Shown here: piece by piece, positions 22,216-34,245 of the stretch | Layout: each line of letters opens with the position of its first letter | How positions within the stretch are numbered: position 1 is the first letter of the stretch | Source of the DNA: Omphalotus guepiniiformis | Taxonomy: Eukaryota > Basidiomycota > Agaricomycetes > Agaricales > Omphalotaceae | Reading direction: 5' to 3' | Assembly (NCBI GenBank): GCA_028554645.1 | Contig: JAQOOI010000021.1 | Location: forward strand, 2,356,001 to 2,420,000 | Length of the DNA stretch: 64,000 nucleotides | Notes under the pieces: model-generated | Told to the model about the DNA's origin: nothing | Seen by the model: the letters and a program-made list of their open reading frames with translations, nothing else | Database searches by the model: none | Program-made: the position numbers and the translations under genes

Positions 22216-24388
22216 AGCGCACGGCAAAACCGGTTACTCATCCGGATTGCCGGGTGCAAGCCACATGGCACTCGCATGGCACTTTCCTGAGTGCCGTCTG
22301 GTGTATGCACAGTACCCTGCAAAGTATGTCTCAGGTAGGCTGCAAAGGAGTAGATGGGGGCAGGGTCTGTACATTTACAAAGCAGCAAAACCCATAGATA
22401 ATGTACATTTGAATAGTCTCAAAATGATACTGCACTGTTACTACAATTCAGACTAAGAAACTCTGAGAATTTGTATAATTAGGGAGTAATAAACCTGAAT
22501 ATATATTGTAGTATGTAGCCCATGTAACTTTATTGGAATTCTACTTATATTTTTGAAGAGAGATGCAAAATCCATAAGTGCAATGAACATGAAGTCGGAA
22601 ATCCGGCATTTCTCGTGAACTATTGCTAAATTTGGAAACGCGGCAACTACGGCTTGACTCATGTGATCAGACCGCCGGCAATTTCGTGAAATTTCTTTTT
22701 CCCCCTTTTTTTTCTTTTTTTCCCTTTCTTTTTGGTCATGAGATACCCAGTGTATCCATGGGAAAACCACTTTCTTCTCCTTTGACCTCATCTCACTCAT
22801 CTCCGAAGTTGAAGTTCAGCTAAGCGTGATAGGGAGCTTAAAGAGAGGAAGGAAGAGTTCGGAGGCTTTGCGTGATTCGGGCAATTCGTCCAGGGAGGGT
22901 GTCGATTTTTGATGTTACGGATGGGAGTGCCAGCCGGGAAAGGAGGATCGACGACGATACCCGCCAGATGAGAAGATTGTGGGAGCTGAGAGGAAGTAGT
23001 GAGTAATTTTCTTTTAATTTGTTGCATTCTCCGTTCCTTTCTTTCTTTCAATCCCGCTCGACTTTGTTTCAACTGACTCGCTGTTGTAGTGAGGATTCGC
23101 GGTTGCCAGTCCAACTCGGCCCACTTCTACAAGTTTAAAGATACAACCATGCTTGCACTATGAATACATCCTGTTTCACAACAAAAGTCATGGGAGCCAC
23201 GATAAGAATGGCCAAGTCAGAGGGAGGAATTTTCCCGATTCTAGCGCCTTAGATTAGCGCCCGTTAGTGTCATTTTATTCAAACCTTTAGCGCGTAATCT
23301 TGATTCTTACAACTTAAATTCATCATAGCAGCAACATAGCAGAGCGCTTGCGAAGTTGGCTGAGGCACACAGGTCGGTCCATGTGGTGGATTGCGCTCGT
23401 TTAACTAGTACGTCGCTTGTGTTTTTGCTCATACTCTTTCGCAGAGGTCGTACGCTAATAGTGCGTTGGTACAATCTGTAACTATAACGAGACCCTACCC
23501 GCCGCTATCATCACGTTCAATGATCTTCAAGTCTGTTGCGTCTCACCTCGGCTACCACTTGACCCTCCGTATCTGCTTGAAAGATTTGGGAAAGATTTAG
23601 CAAGCTGGCTTCGAATATCTCCAAGATCAGAAGCGCTTTCATCCGCAAAGTGCGTGCTGACATTGCCGTTGCTGAAAATCGATCTCATGATCTCTGTACA
23701 TAGTATGTCGAACATTCTTTGATCCAATCCGTCATTCAGTATGCCGTACTTTCAATAAATGCTGAACCCACCGAGTAGCGGATATGTCCTGAAGGCCGCT
23801 ATAGAGAGATCTCATTATAATCAAGTGTGTGTTGAATTGTCTCCGTGATGCCTATGAACTGATGTGATCCTCACTCCTCGTTCCGTCTAGATATTTCTGA
23901 AATTTTATTTGCTCACCGCCAGAACCAACCCAGAAGTTTTCACGTGTCGTACGAATAATCAAGTTCCGGATGTCACTTTCGGTGGATCTGGGTCGTATAG
24001 CTTCGTCATATCATTCCTTACGACTCAAGCACTTGATATACCTACCTCTCTCTTTACCTTCGGCTGCTCAGCGCTCAGGCCCCAGGGACATTGCCCGTTC
24101 AGGTGCGCCGAAGTCGAGATATCGTACTAGCCATAACTTATAAATAATAGATCTTTTCCTGACTAGTCACGTCGCTTTCTTCACCTGATGTATTCAAGTT
24201 CATCAACGGCTACTGTGTTCTCTAAAGGTAATGAATGCTAACTCTAGCGTCTACAATCTATATATATACCCTAAAAATGCAGTTCTCTAAAAACCCTAAC
24301 TAGTATACAACGATGTCCATCGGAGAGTCTGCCAGCAGTTCCATTGTAAGTGTAAGTCTAATCTATAGGTGTCTATGCCTTCCGATTT
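22216..24388. other. intergenic, no supported gene
   Basis: Several ORFs of 66-115 aa occur, including a Lys-rich one at 22800-22453 caused by an oligo-pyrimidine tract and one at 23114-22797. They lack conserved domains and coherent splicing. No function is assigned. Confidence 0.5.
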
Positions 24389-26453
24389 TCATGCTCTAAT
24401 TCGCAGTTGACTTTCGACCGATTTCCAGGATTCTCTTGATGTGATATCATTCCACCATCTGAGGGGATTTTTCAGTCAGTCACCCATCAAGCACGAATAA
24501 TGTCACCACGAACCGAGCAACGTTGGGACCTCTCGAAGTCATGATGTGACTTCCTGCTTCAGCGAGCATGAACCCGCAAGGAAGGTGGTATAGATCCGCA
24601 AGGGTTGGTTCCTGTAGGAGGGTGAGTGCCAATATACACGAGGTTCATGTACTCTGTTTGCTCACATTTCCTACTAGATATCTGTATCGGCCCAAGATCG
24701 ATTCGTAGCCATCTAATGTCGAAGAGATCCTAGACAGCGACAACTCTAGACGTGCCTCATCAAATACGCCACCGTTTTTTCTGTCAATTCATCAGTACGT
24801 CCGCACAAGAAATCAAAACCGCATGTCACAGACATACCTTGTCAAGATTCTCTCATACCCTGCATAAGAGGCGAATTTGTCGAAGTTGGATACCTCTGCA
24901 AATATTGCCTGCTCTAGGAGTGCTATTCCCTCAATGTTGTACGCGCCAGGTATGAGTTTCGTTCCTCGGTCAGCGTATTTCGAGGCAAGGTACCGACAGA
25001 TTGCTCTAGAATCAGCCAGAAGAAAGCCACCATCGTTCTGTGTTTAAATTTAGTGAGTATCTGAATTAAGTCTACAAGAATGTTCGTAACTTACGATATA
25101 TGGTTGATGCCCGAAATTTACCTTGAACTGCCGTGCATCATCAAGTTGTTGAGCGCTGTCAAGATTGATAAACTCGTAAGGTATCTGTTTCTCGTTTAGG
25201 ACCACCTGCACACGCGCTGTGGATGGGCAGAAGGGCGTTCCGTAGAGTTTCACGACCGAAGTCTTCGGTGTTGAGATGTTGGAAGGTTGAGATAGTATCG
25301 GCATCAAATGATCCGCGGGTTCCGAGCCAAGTGCAGTTGACAGCGAGGAGGATTGCATGGCCGTTGAGAGGATGGTCGCTGCGCCGTTGCCTTCTAGTCC
25401 CGACGTCCGCTGGTTGCTGTATGGAAAGTTACTCGCCGGGAGGGTGAACAAGTCGTCGAGCGTGAGTGACCCAATTGCAGTATCGTCAATGTCAGGAAAC
25501 CTGACGGGATTCCACGGGAAAGACTCGTTCAGACAAGAGTGCAACACAGAAGGCCCAGAAAAATCGGGCATCAAACCAGCAGATAGTACGGGTGACATGC
25601 TTCCCGAAGAAGGGGGTGTTGATCCTTCACTTCCGCAGGTGCAATGTTTTCGAATTGAATGAAAGTTGTTTTTTGCGTTATTACAGCGAGTGATGCTGTT
25701 GTATCTGCGGTAAGTCGTCAGTACGATTGATGATTGATGAACTCTATCAGCATCTCAGTGGGAGCGCTTACCTGTTCTTCGCCGCGAGCCCAGTTCGTCC
25801 AGGAAAGTAAGTTTTCGCAATCTTAGACCAGAGCTTTCCGTGTTTTGCTACTGCTTCAGTCAATAGAGCATCCTGCAGTCCGGGTGAGATTCAGTACAGC
25901 GGTGACATGTTTCAAGACTTACCGCCTCAGTTGACCAGCTTGTACGGTCAATCGATGGGTCCAAGGTGTCTTTCCACCGCTTTGCACATTCTTGATGGAC
26001 GTCACTCAGTACGTATCAATCGTATGAGCTCGGAATACACTTACGGTCGCTATTTCGAGTGTGCACCATGGTTGCTACCACCGTCCATCTGCATCCTGCA
26101 ACGTTAGCCCTGTGTTCGCAGTAAAGACGGTTCACGTACTTTGTGCCACATGTCTCGATTGCTTCCTTGAGTCTCTCGTCCTCGTCGGGAGCCCAATTTC
26201 CTTTAACAAGATCTGCGGTCGCTAGTTTGGAACACCAGCGTTTTCTACAATCTTTGTTCGTGCGATTCGGTACGTGTTGTGCGATGGCATGCCATTTTGA
26301 AGGATTGGTCGAACCGGGTTCCTCTAAATAAAGCTTGATAAGTCTTGACTAGACTCGGTAACTCGAAGTGTAGGGAATCTTACCTCTCTCTACTGCCTCT
26401 CTAAGTAGCTGATCTTCGTATGCTGTCCATGCTCGACGCTCCCTATAGTACAT
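24389..26453 (-). CDS. Myb (three-repeat) DNA-binding protein fused to glutathione S-transferase
   Basis: Ten exons were spliced by hand: 26453-26384, 26323-26140, 26088-26045, 25990-25923, 25872-25772, 25704-25095, 25037-24838, 24780-24666, 24611-24514 and 24458-24389. All intron phases match and the total is 1560 nt (519 aa). Residues ~5-155 hold three Myb repeats with the usual aromatic spacing: RAWTAYEDQLLREAV..W..IA..VPNRTNKDCRKRW, GNWAPDEDERLKEAI..W..VA, then NSDQCAKRW, and SWSTEADALLTEAVAKHGKLW with AAKNRYNSI. Residues ~160-300 are a Ser/Pro/Thr-rich linker. From ~303 a GST thioredoxin fold follows (SVVKLYGTPFCPSTARVQVV, then ADSRAICRYLASKY), and then a full GST C-terminal domain (EPTLADLYHLPCGFML, WWNDITSRESWKSVESQL). 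The linker and the start of the GST lie in one exon, so the fusion does not depend on a predicted splice. The start is the first Met in the first clear exon; further upstream exons (for example around 26910, MSEYPSDSVMYREL) are possible. Confidence 0.85.
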
Positions 26454-29400
26454 GTCAAGCGGTCAGAGAGTGGAGACCCTATCTGTGAAGATTAGACATA
26501 TGACCCCATATAACCCGGTCTTCATATTATTATATGAACACTTTCTATAAGCAGATGCAGGGTAGCGATTTCACACACTGCTCTCTCAACATCCTCAAAA
26601 TACTATTCAGGTTTGCAGGCTCCTCCTGTTTCAAGTTTGATCGCTAGGATGACCGGCGGTGACGGTCTGATATCAGGAACACAACAATTGGATAAACAGA
26701 CAGCAATCCAGAGATACGTACGCCGTAAGTCGCACACCCATTTTATGAAGATCCTTGCGAGTGATCAAATCGTCACTGTTTAAATATACATACCATGTTT
26801 CTCAATTCAGTGAAATTCTCAGGTCTAGGCAACCTTCCCGCAAGTAGCTCTCTATACATAACAGAATCTGATGGATACTCTGACATGCGAATCAATGAAA
26901 TTTTCTACAAACGTATGTACCTACACAAAGTTCCATCCCCATTCCGAGTCAGACCCGGCAAGACCGGAATCCAATAGTAAAGAACGGGTGATATCGGTCT
27001 CTGACACGCTCCAAATCAAATACCATGTTGTGCTTCTTGTAGCTGTGTTGTGGTGCTGCGCTGCTACTTACATACATACATTGAATATGGCTATCGAAGG
27101 GTATTGATGGAAGATATGGAAGTTGGAAATGCGTGAATTGTATTTATAACAGCTAACCTACAAAGACCTACAACCTACTAGTCTACAAATGCCATGCTGT
27201 ATGTTTAACCTGAGCATTACTCATATGTGCAGGAACATATGTACTATCAACACATCCCAAAAAAGGAATTTCGCATCAATCTCGCTGAACGACCCTCAAA
27301 TTGGGTGCTCGGTTTGCCGACGGCTTCGAGCCTTTGATGAAGTAGATGCTGATCTGTCTTGATGCTGATGATTTGTCCCCTTTCCTCCCCATAAGTAGTA
27401 TTGGTAAGTATCTTTGCAGCAAGGTTCACTTGTAAGTAATACATACGTATCTGGTCATTAAATATTACTGGTGTTCCGTCCTGCCGCTGACCCGTAGGAG
27501 CCCGCAGGTCCAGCTAAGTTCTGTGCAATAAGTCCTCGGGCTATATACCCTTGACAGTGAAGACCAGCCACTGTGTACGTTTGACGCGTCACGCATTCGT
27601 CTGCTCTTTGATATTCTGTTAGGAGCAGCCGAGGAAATTAGGCTTCAAGACTCAGCAAGCAAGTGATGTGAAATATATGCACAGCTTGTCCGATGAGAAG
27701 TAGATTGTTTCCGTGACTTTAGCCGGCGCATCAATCCCAGCGGGGCCGGAAATCCGGGTAACTGGGAGTGGGGTACTTCAACTTGTCACTCCAGTTAACG
27801 TTTATTTGTCGACAGCATTTCAGACATCTACCTTAGTAAACGGTAGCATACAGCCTACAGCAACCGACACTTGTCTACGCACCGGACATATGGTAAGTTT
27901 GTCAAACTTGATATGGCGTTATCATTGACGATACTTACTACCTGAGCAAATGGGTATGGGTATGTATGAGAGTGTATGGTGTGTTCGCCTCGTGAGTCTT
28001 TGCGTGATTTCCTCCAGGTACTGCAGAACAAAAGTTGGCATTGCGATTCTCCTGACAAACTACGATAAGCACGGCTTGCCCGCAAGGACATGGCTGTAAA
28101 GACTAATGGAACAAACAGCTCATTCAAACGTTCAAGGTAGTTTGAGGGACCGTACCTCAAGACTCGGAGCTCTGCATTTCAACTGGGATTTACGTCTGGT
28201 CTACTAGTGCGAAAGGTAGCCCAGACGTAGAATGGTCAAAACCAAACTTACCTTAACGCTCTCCCCATGAAAGAACTCGGATATTTTGGAAGGTCTATTG
28301 GAAACGGAATCAGACCTACGCTCAAGATCTCTGATTGATTTCGGTTTGCACGCACTTTCATTGATACGAACCCGCTGTACACTATCTACACTTCCTCAAG
28401 GGATAGAGATTAAAGTAAGAAATCCTATTGATTCGAAGTGAGTACCGACCTCTTTGTTAATCTTGGATATAACTTTTGAATTGCAGCTTATATTTTAGAG
28501 TCCGTTTAATTGCTGAATGTAATCATGAACTCAACACAATTGAGAAGATACTTACATATCCTAGGAAGCTTCCTCCGCGGTTGGCCGCTAAATGTCCCGA
28601 AAGCGCCTGAACGCTGTTTATCAAGAGACGGGTAATCATTACGCCTCTGCAAGCCAATGCTTGACCTGCGTTGACACAGCAATATCACCCTAGAAACCCG
28701 GCGGATGAGTACTCGGTAGTGTCCTTGGCGCCTCGTTGGTTTGCAGCCTTTGTGAAAGTACACTAAATCTGCTCTGAGCGCTCAGTAAGTATGGAGCAGG
28801 TACATAATCAACTAGAACTGTAAGCGCGCGGCTACTTATAACAATAGCTCCAGGTCAACGTTACTCTAACTTACCTTCAGAAGTTCCTTGTATAGTCTGA
28901 TGTCCCTTACCCAAGTCTGTCCAAGACAAGCAAGAGTTCAGGAATCATGGATTATGACTCGAATTCTTTGATCGGTATATAGTAATACTTACAGATTCTG
29001 AAGGTGTCTCCATCATGTATGGCATCGCTTGCATACCCTATACACAATACAACCAATACTTACTTACATACAAACCAGATTTGATTTATTCCGATTTTCA
29101 AATTGAGATCTTTATGAAGCGCTCCTCCAGCGGTCTTTTAAAGATGTCAGCCAGCGTAAAAAGTGACTTGAATGCTTGTGCTTGTGCTTGTATTAGAAAC
29201 CAGAAACTCAGTCAAATGTGCGAAGACTTAGATCGGCGCTCAGAATTAGTACTACTGTGCACACTGCCGACCAACTCTCCAACCGCAGTGTGGCCGTCTC
29301 CGTAATCTTTCCCAACCCTCGAACTTCAATAACTTGAAGCGGTATGATGTTCCGCCTCATCGCAACCCACTTATTGCATTTGTTCGTCTACTTGTAAGCG

Positions 29401-31290
29401 ATTCTGAGTTGGTCTCAAACTCTCGTTCATCCTCCTTGAGCGGCTAAACGGCGGGTGAAGCTTGAAGTATGACTCATAAGTATCTGGGAATGCCCGTCGA
29501 TAAGTAATTCTTCAGTCAGCAACCGTGGATGCCCGTAGAGACTGACTGAGTCTGAGAATTCTTTCACAGCTGGCTGTCAGTGTTTCAGTGCCATAATCTG
29601 TAAGTATCTTCGGTGGATTCGGATGAGAGCACACTGCCTGATGGTGTGTCCGCTCAAATCTCGTGCAGCCAAGATATTGTCGAATTCCGAATTCCTTACA
29701 TGCACACCATGAGACAGACTAGATGAAGTGAATTTGAAGTAATTTCGCAATTTTGCTCTCTGCCTCCCGACTCTGGCCGAATTCGGATTCATTGCACTCT
29801 ACCGCAATCTCTAGTAATACCATGGTCTCCACGCAATGATACAGGGTTATATGGCAGCTTGCCTCATTGCAGTCAACGCTTGCATCTCCCTTTCCACGAT
29901 CGCGTCTCAGTATGTTGTTAATCTCAACAACTAATCAATTCCACCTTCAGACATCTTGACAGTCTCTTCATCGAAGAAACTCGTAGCCGTTATGACTGTC
30001 TAAATCCGTCTATCCGAAAGATAGCATTTCCTTGTCAACATCACGCCCAGCCCAGCCTAGGGCCAGCCTACACTTACATACAAACTTCTGATCAATGTAC
30101 ACTGGAAGTCAATAACTCAGCTCCAAAAGAACAGATGCTGCGCTCCTATCTACTTTATGGGATTACTGATCTGAACTTGATTGAAGTTACATAAAGCAAG
30201 GGAGAGTCTCCATAGTCTATTTACCGCCAAGTGCCACTGTCAATTGATAAGATGTTCCTCATTCACCGTTATATACATATACATGCTAGTCATCATCTTT
30301 AAGGCGTCTGATTGATGGAGATTTACCCGCACCGTCAAGGATGTTGTATGTAAGGATGAACGAGAGACGCTCAGATAATCTAGCTGCTGCCTTCGCTGAG
30401 AAACAGAGTCACTAACATCACTCTAACATCCTACAATATGAAATGGCGGCCATACTTTGCATGAGCTGGTGCTTACTGACAAAAATCTTTCTCCCATGAA
30501 GTTAAGGTTGACATTGATGACGGGTGTAGCAGAGGGATCGGCGGAGTTGATACGAACACTTGGCAGAGTACGCTAAAGCTCGATAAGCATCCTTCATCAT
30601 GCAATGGCGCAATCAGAAGTACACGGAAACTGACAGAAGGAAATGACTTCAATCAGGATGGATACAGAGTATCGTGCCAGCACCCGACAAATTCAGGCCC
30701 AAAGACTGGGCCAACCCAAGTATTATCGCCATCGTTGAAAGCGAGTTACAAGTCTGTGCGGCACTGCAGAATGCAGAGGGTAGTTTGTTAGGCATGGGCG
30801 TAGCGCTATTGAGTTCGGAAATTGTGACTGCAGCAGTAAGTTTTGAAGCTTCTGAAGGATCGATGACTTGCTACGGTAGTACGGGGCCCGAAACCAGATG
30901 CATCGCTAAAGATTAGACCAATCAGTCTGTCATTCTCAGAATGGACAACACAAGTTCATACGCACTCCGCCCGTAAAGGGATGTTAGCTAATGTTGCAAT
31001 TATATGTCAAAGCGTCTGATTTCGTTCTCACGGACGAAAATCCCCAAATGGAACACCAGCCTAGCATGGACAAGGTCGGAGTCTGATACCGTAGGATAGT
31101 CTTAACTGAGAGATTCAGACAAATTCGACAGTCGGAAACGGTATCTCTACTTGAAAACTCTCCCGATGATCATGGGAAGAACGTGGAGCAAGCTAGCTGG
31201 TAATTGATTTCAGATAGCTCCAATATGTAAGTATTTGGATACAGCCTGATGCAAGTATGTGCGTCGGTGAATTATCAATTGCGTGCTCTA
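26454..31290. other. gene-poor region
   Basis: About 4.8 kb with many isolated minus-strand GTAAGT-like donors (for example at 28550, 28870, 28990) but no frame that I can chain into a protein with a known domain. Open frames of 60-101 aa at 27855-28160, 28506-28763, 29577-29792 and 30674-30916 have no recognised motif. It may hold decayed genes or an unrecognised intron-rich gene. Confidence 0.4.
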
Positions 31291-31730
31291 ATCTTACTTA
31301 CCTTCGGCATCAATGAGGCTGACCTCCTTCAAAATGTCCGTGTATATTGCAAACGATGGAGTTCAGGTTGACAGCGGACAGCAATTTGCGTTCCTGAGAC
31401 CAAAGGAAAGTTGATCTTGCTGACAAGAGCGCCGCTCACCAACTTCAAGTTCGGGCGAGAAACATGAGGCCTTAAGTACGCAGAACCTCGGGCAGAAGCC
31501 GTCGTTGAGTGACATTCCGGGCTTGGCAAAACCATCCAATTGTGTGTCCAGAGTCCTAACGTTACTCTGTTAAACAATAACAGTGAAAACTCGACACATT
31601 TACTTACAGGGTCAGTAGATGTCGGTGTTCCTGGCGCATTGCCAGCGTTGACAAGACATTTCAATGTCAGATCAAAGGTGTTGTGGCTGACATTGATAGG
31701 TCCGTTGAAGCAAGCGAGGAACTTTTTTCA
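31291..31730 (-). pseudogene. unrecognised coding-like fragment, two exons
   Basis: The first segment (~31725-31610) reads FLACFNGPINVSHNTFDLTL and ends TSTDP at donor GTAAGTAAATG. After an acceptor tttaacag the second segment reads SNVRTLDTQLDGFAKPGMSL and continues to about 31370. The frame is consistent across a 41-bp intron, but there is no start and no family match. It abuts a ~62-bp tandem duplication at 31677-31800. Confidence 0.3.
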
Positions 31731-31800
31731 CCATGTTCAAAAGTGTAGCTGACATTGAAAGGTCCGCTGAGGCAAGCGAGGAACTTTCATGTTCAAAAGG
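31677..31800. repeat. ~62-bp imperfect tandem duplication
   Basis: Two adjacent copies of gctgacattga(t/a)aggtccg with the following .tga.gcaagcgaggaactttt block, differing by a few substitutions and small length changes. Confidence 0.8.
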
Positions 31801-31989
31801 GTATTTCAGGTGGCGTCCTATTTTCAACCCCTCTCTGAGGAACGGGCGCAGATTGGCAAAATTGGCAGATTCCCAAAAGTCATACTAGACACACGATATA
31901 CCGTTGTCAAATCTATAGAAAGCGTCTAAGTCAGTGAGCGGCTGCATTCATCTGCCGATGTTTTACTAGCCTCCGATTTGACCGCAGTA

Positions 31990-32390
31990 GCCTCCTACAG
32001 TACTTCTGGGAAGAAGTCGTACACACACGGGAATGAGGGATCTTGTTTTAACCAGACGACCTGTTTCATCTTTCACAGAGACTGAGAAAAAGTGAAAGAA
32101 TTCAAAGATGCTCAGTACTCACCGACCTCGAGAGTCCAGCGACAAAGAAAACGCCAAATGTCCTTGTCCGGAGAGTGTGAGAATTGGATCAAGATGTAGA
32201 ACCTTTGAATTCCGTGTACCTCAATACAAGTCTGTTGAAGGTTGAAGAAAGAAAGTCTTAGAAGAAAGGTCCAAGGGTCGCAGGCCACGTGCACCGTATA
32301 CTCCGAAGAATTTACCACGCTCCAGAGTCCAGTTAATTCTTCCACGACTAAGTAAGTACTAACTTGAGTAGTACTAGTAGCACTCTCCAT
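31990..32390 (-). CDS. hypothetical protein fragment
   Basis: The minus-strand frame starts MESATSTTQVSTYLVVEELT near 32390 and continues through RFYILIQFSHSPDKDIWRFL and CRWTLEV. At donor GGTGAGTACTG it can be spliced to an exon (32060-31955) reading SVKDETGRLVKTRSLIPVCV. The spliced frame stays open across the junction, which argues for real coding sequence. I do not recognise the family, and the 3' end is unknown. Confidence 0.35.
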
Positions 32391-32679
32391 ATCTGCAAGG
32401 ATCAAGGATCAACCTAGGTCTTAATCTCCCTAGGTCTTAATCTCCTGGCAAATTCTCGGTCTTTTGAGTAGGGCCCACACGCTGCTGATAGGCGACGACT
32501 AGCACACTGGAGCACCACTTTCTACTTTCACAGAGCGTTCATCAGAATGCCTTCGCTACTTACTTCACTACTCATATCTAGAGAGGCAACTTATGATGCG
32601 AACTCGCGGTCCGTTCTGCGAATGGACGGAAGTGGTTCCTAAAGCTCGTTGCAGCAACATACGAAGATAAGCATCATCC

Positions 32680-34245
32680 ATGGCTCGTCCTACAGCTGTT
32701 ATTCTTGTACTGCCTTGCTTTTTGTCTGCCTTTTTCGTCCACAACCTGTGCATCCTGGCCCTCTGCACACCTCTTCCGAATTCTCGAGAATCAAGAGCAA
32801 ACTTGCTGTCGGTGCTACCATGGACAACTGCATGGAGCCAGCTCACCTTCAAACCCCTCGCTCGAACCTCAGGGTTGTGGTACGAGGTGACGGCACCTCT
32901 GCAGGCTCAGAGAACTATTCAACGATGTAGCCGCCACGTACCAACGAGGTGTGCGCTACCGCATCTCAGGCAACGCCTCGTTCGCCGACGCTGCAATTGC
33001 AATCATGGACGCCTGGTCTAACACACTGACCGAGATAGTTGGGACTTCGGACAAATTTTTGACTTCTGGGATCTATGGATATCAATTTGCGAATGCCGGG
33101 GAACTATCTGCGTTACTATGATGGGTGGCCGACTGTGGCCGAGCGAGAATTCCACGAGATTTCAGGATATGATGATCGGGGTATTTTGCCCTATGAATAA
33201 TGATTTCATGGAGAATCATAGTCGCAACCCGCAGTACCGTAATCGAGCTATCTGGTGAGTGTTTGCCCTATGAATAATGATTTCATGGAGAATCATAGTC
33301 GCAACCCGCAGTACCGTAATCGAGCTATCTGGTGAGTATTTGCCCTATGAATAATGATTTCATGGAGAATCATAGTCGCAACCCGCAGTACCGTAATCGA
33401 GCTATCTGGTGAGTGTTTGCCCTATGAGTAATGATTTCATGGAGAATCATAGTCGCAACCCGCAGTACCGTAATCGAGCTATCTGGTGAGTGTTTTACTT
33501 CGTCCTTTCAATGATGTTCAATGATGTAGATGTTTCTGAATCAAGGGACCTGCGCAACATCATGGCTTCAATTGCTGTTCTTACTGATGATAGGACAATG
33601 TATGATTATGCTTCCAATCTGTGCCTCACAGCTACGGAAACTGGGAATATCAATCACGCAATCTGGCAGGCTTACGACGAGGAAAGGAACGGAAAGCACT
33701 TGGGTCAATGTGAAGCGAGCGGACGTGATCAAGTAAGAGCAGTATCCTCCCTACTAGTGATAGTTCCGGAAGCCTAATTCTCTTACACAAGGGCTATGCT
33801 ACGCTTGACTTTGCTCTGTGGGGCACTTATGCGTTAACCAAGGCGACGATGTCTTTGCATATAACGACAGTCGAATTCTTGCAAGGTAAGCACGTCTTTT
33901 AACTCGTCAATGGACCTAAATGCTACAATCCTAACACTCTTCTTGTTCATTTTAGTTCCGAGTACATAGCCAAGTACAACTTGGGATACAATGTCCCTTA
34001 CACTCCTCTCGTTAACCCCACCTATAACGAGTTGACCATATCGATAACAGCCGAGGCAATGTGCGCCCCGAGTGGGAGCTCTTATATGCGCATTACAACT
34101 CAACCAAAAGACTTAGTGCGTCATGGACAGGACAGAAGGGCATTATGTCTTGAATCACTCGACTAACGGCGTTGAAGGTGGAGGAGGAGATTACGCCTCG
34201 ACGTCGGGTGGTTATGATCAACTTGGGCTGGTACACTAATGTTCC
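32680..34245 (+). pseudogene. alginate-lyase-family (chondroitin AC/alginate lyase fold) pseudogene
   Basis: A signal-peptide-like start (MARPTAVILVLPCFLSAFFV, 32680) is followed in shifting frames by family landmarks: VHPGPLHTSSEFSRIKSK, RGVRYRISGNASFADAAIAI with MDAWSNTLTEI, GIYGYQFANAGEL, CPMNNDFMENHSRN, DLRNIMASIAVLTDDRTMYD, GNINHAIWQAY, ESGRDQ-like ASGRDQ, YATLDFALWGTYAL and SEYIAKYNLGYNVPYTPLVN. These follow the order of fungal secreted alginate-lyase-domain proteins, which cleave acidic polysaccharides. Frame changes occur between 32760 and 33000, around 33110-33190, and repeatedly after 33830. A 4 x 77-bp tandem repeat disrupts an exon-intron junction. It is probably non-functional. 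Confidence 0.8.
33188..33495 (+). repeat. four tandem 77-bp repeats inside the lyase pseudogene
   Basis: Near-identical units begin at 33188, 33265, 33342 and 33419 (gccctatgaataatgatttc through ggtgagtgttt). Each unit contains the end of an exon (PMNNDFMENHSRNPQYRNRA) and a 5' splice donor GTGAGT. As 77 is not a multiple of three, read-through would shift frame, but splicing from the first donor could remove the other copies. Confidence 0.95.

Noticed and set aside
22453..23114. Two minus-strand ORFs of 115 and 105 aa
   Set aside because: The Lys-rich part comes from a poly-pyrimidine tract, the rest has no recognisable fold or homology, and no supporting splice pattern was found.
24280..24302. 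accctaac-like sequence resembling a telomere repeat
   Set aside because: Only single scattered copies (ccctaaa, accctaac), no array.
30674..30916. 80-aa plus-strand ORF starting MPAPDKFRPKDWANP
   Set aside because: Isolated, no family features, in a gene-poor stretch.
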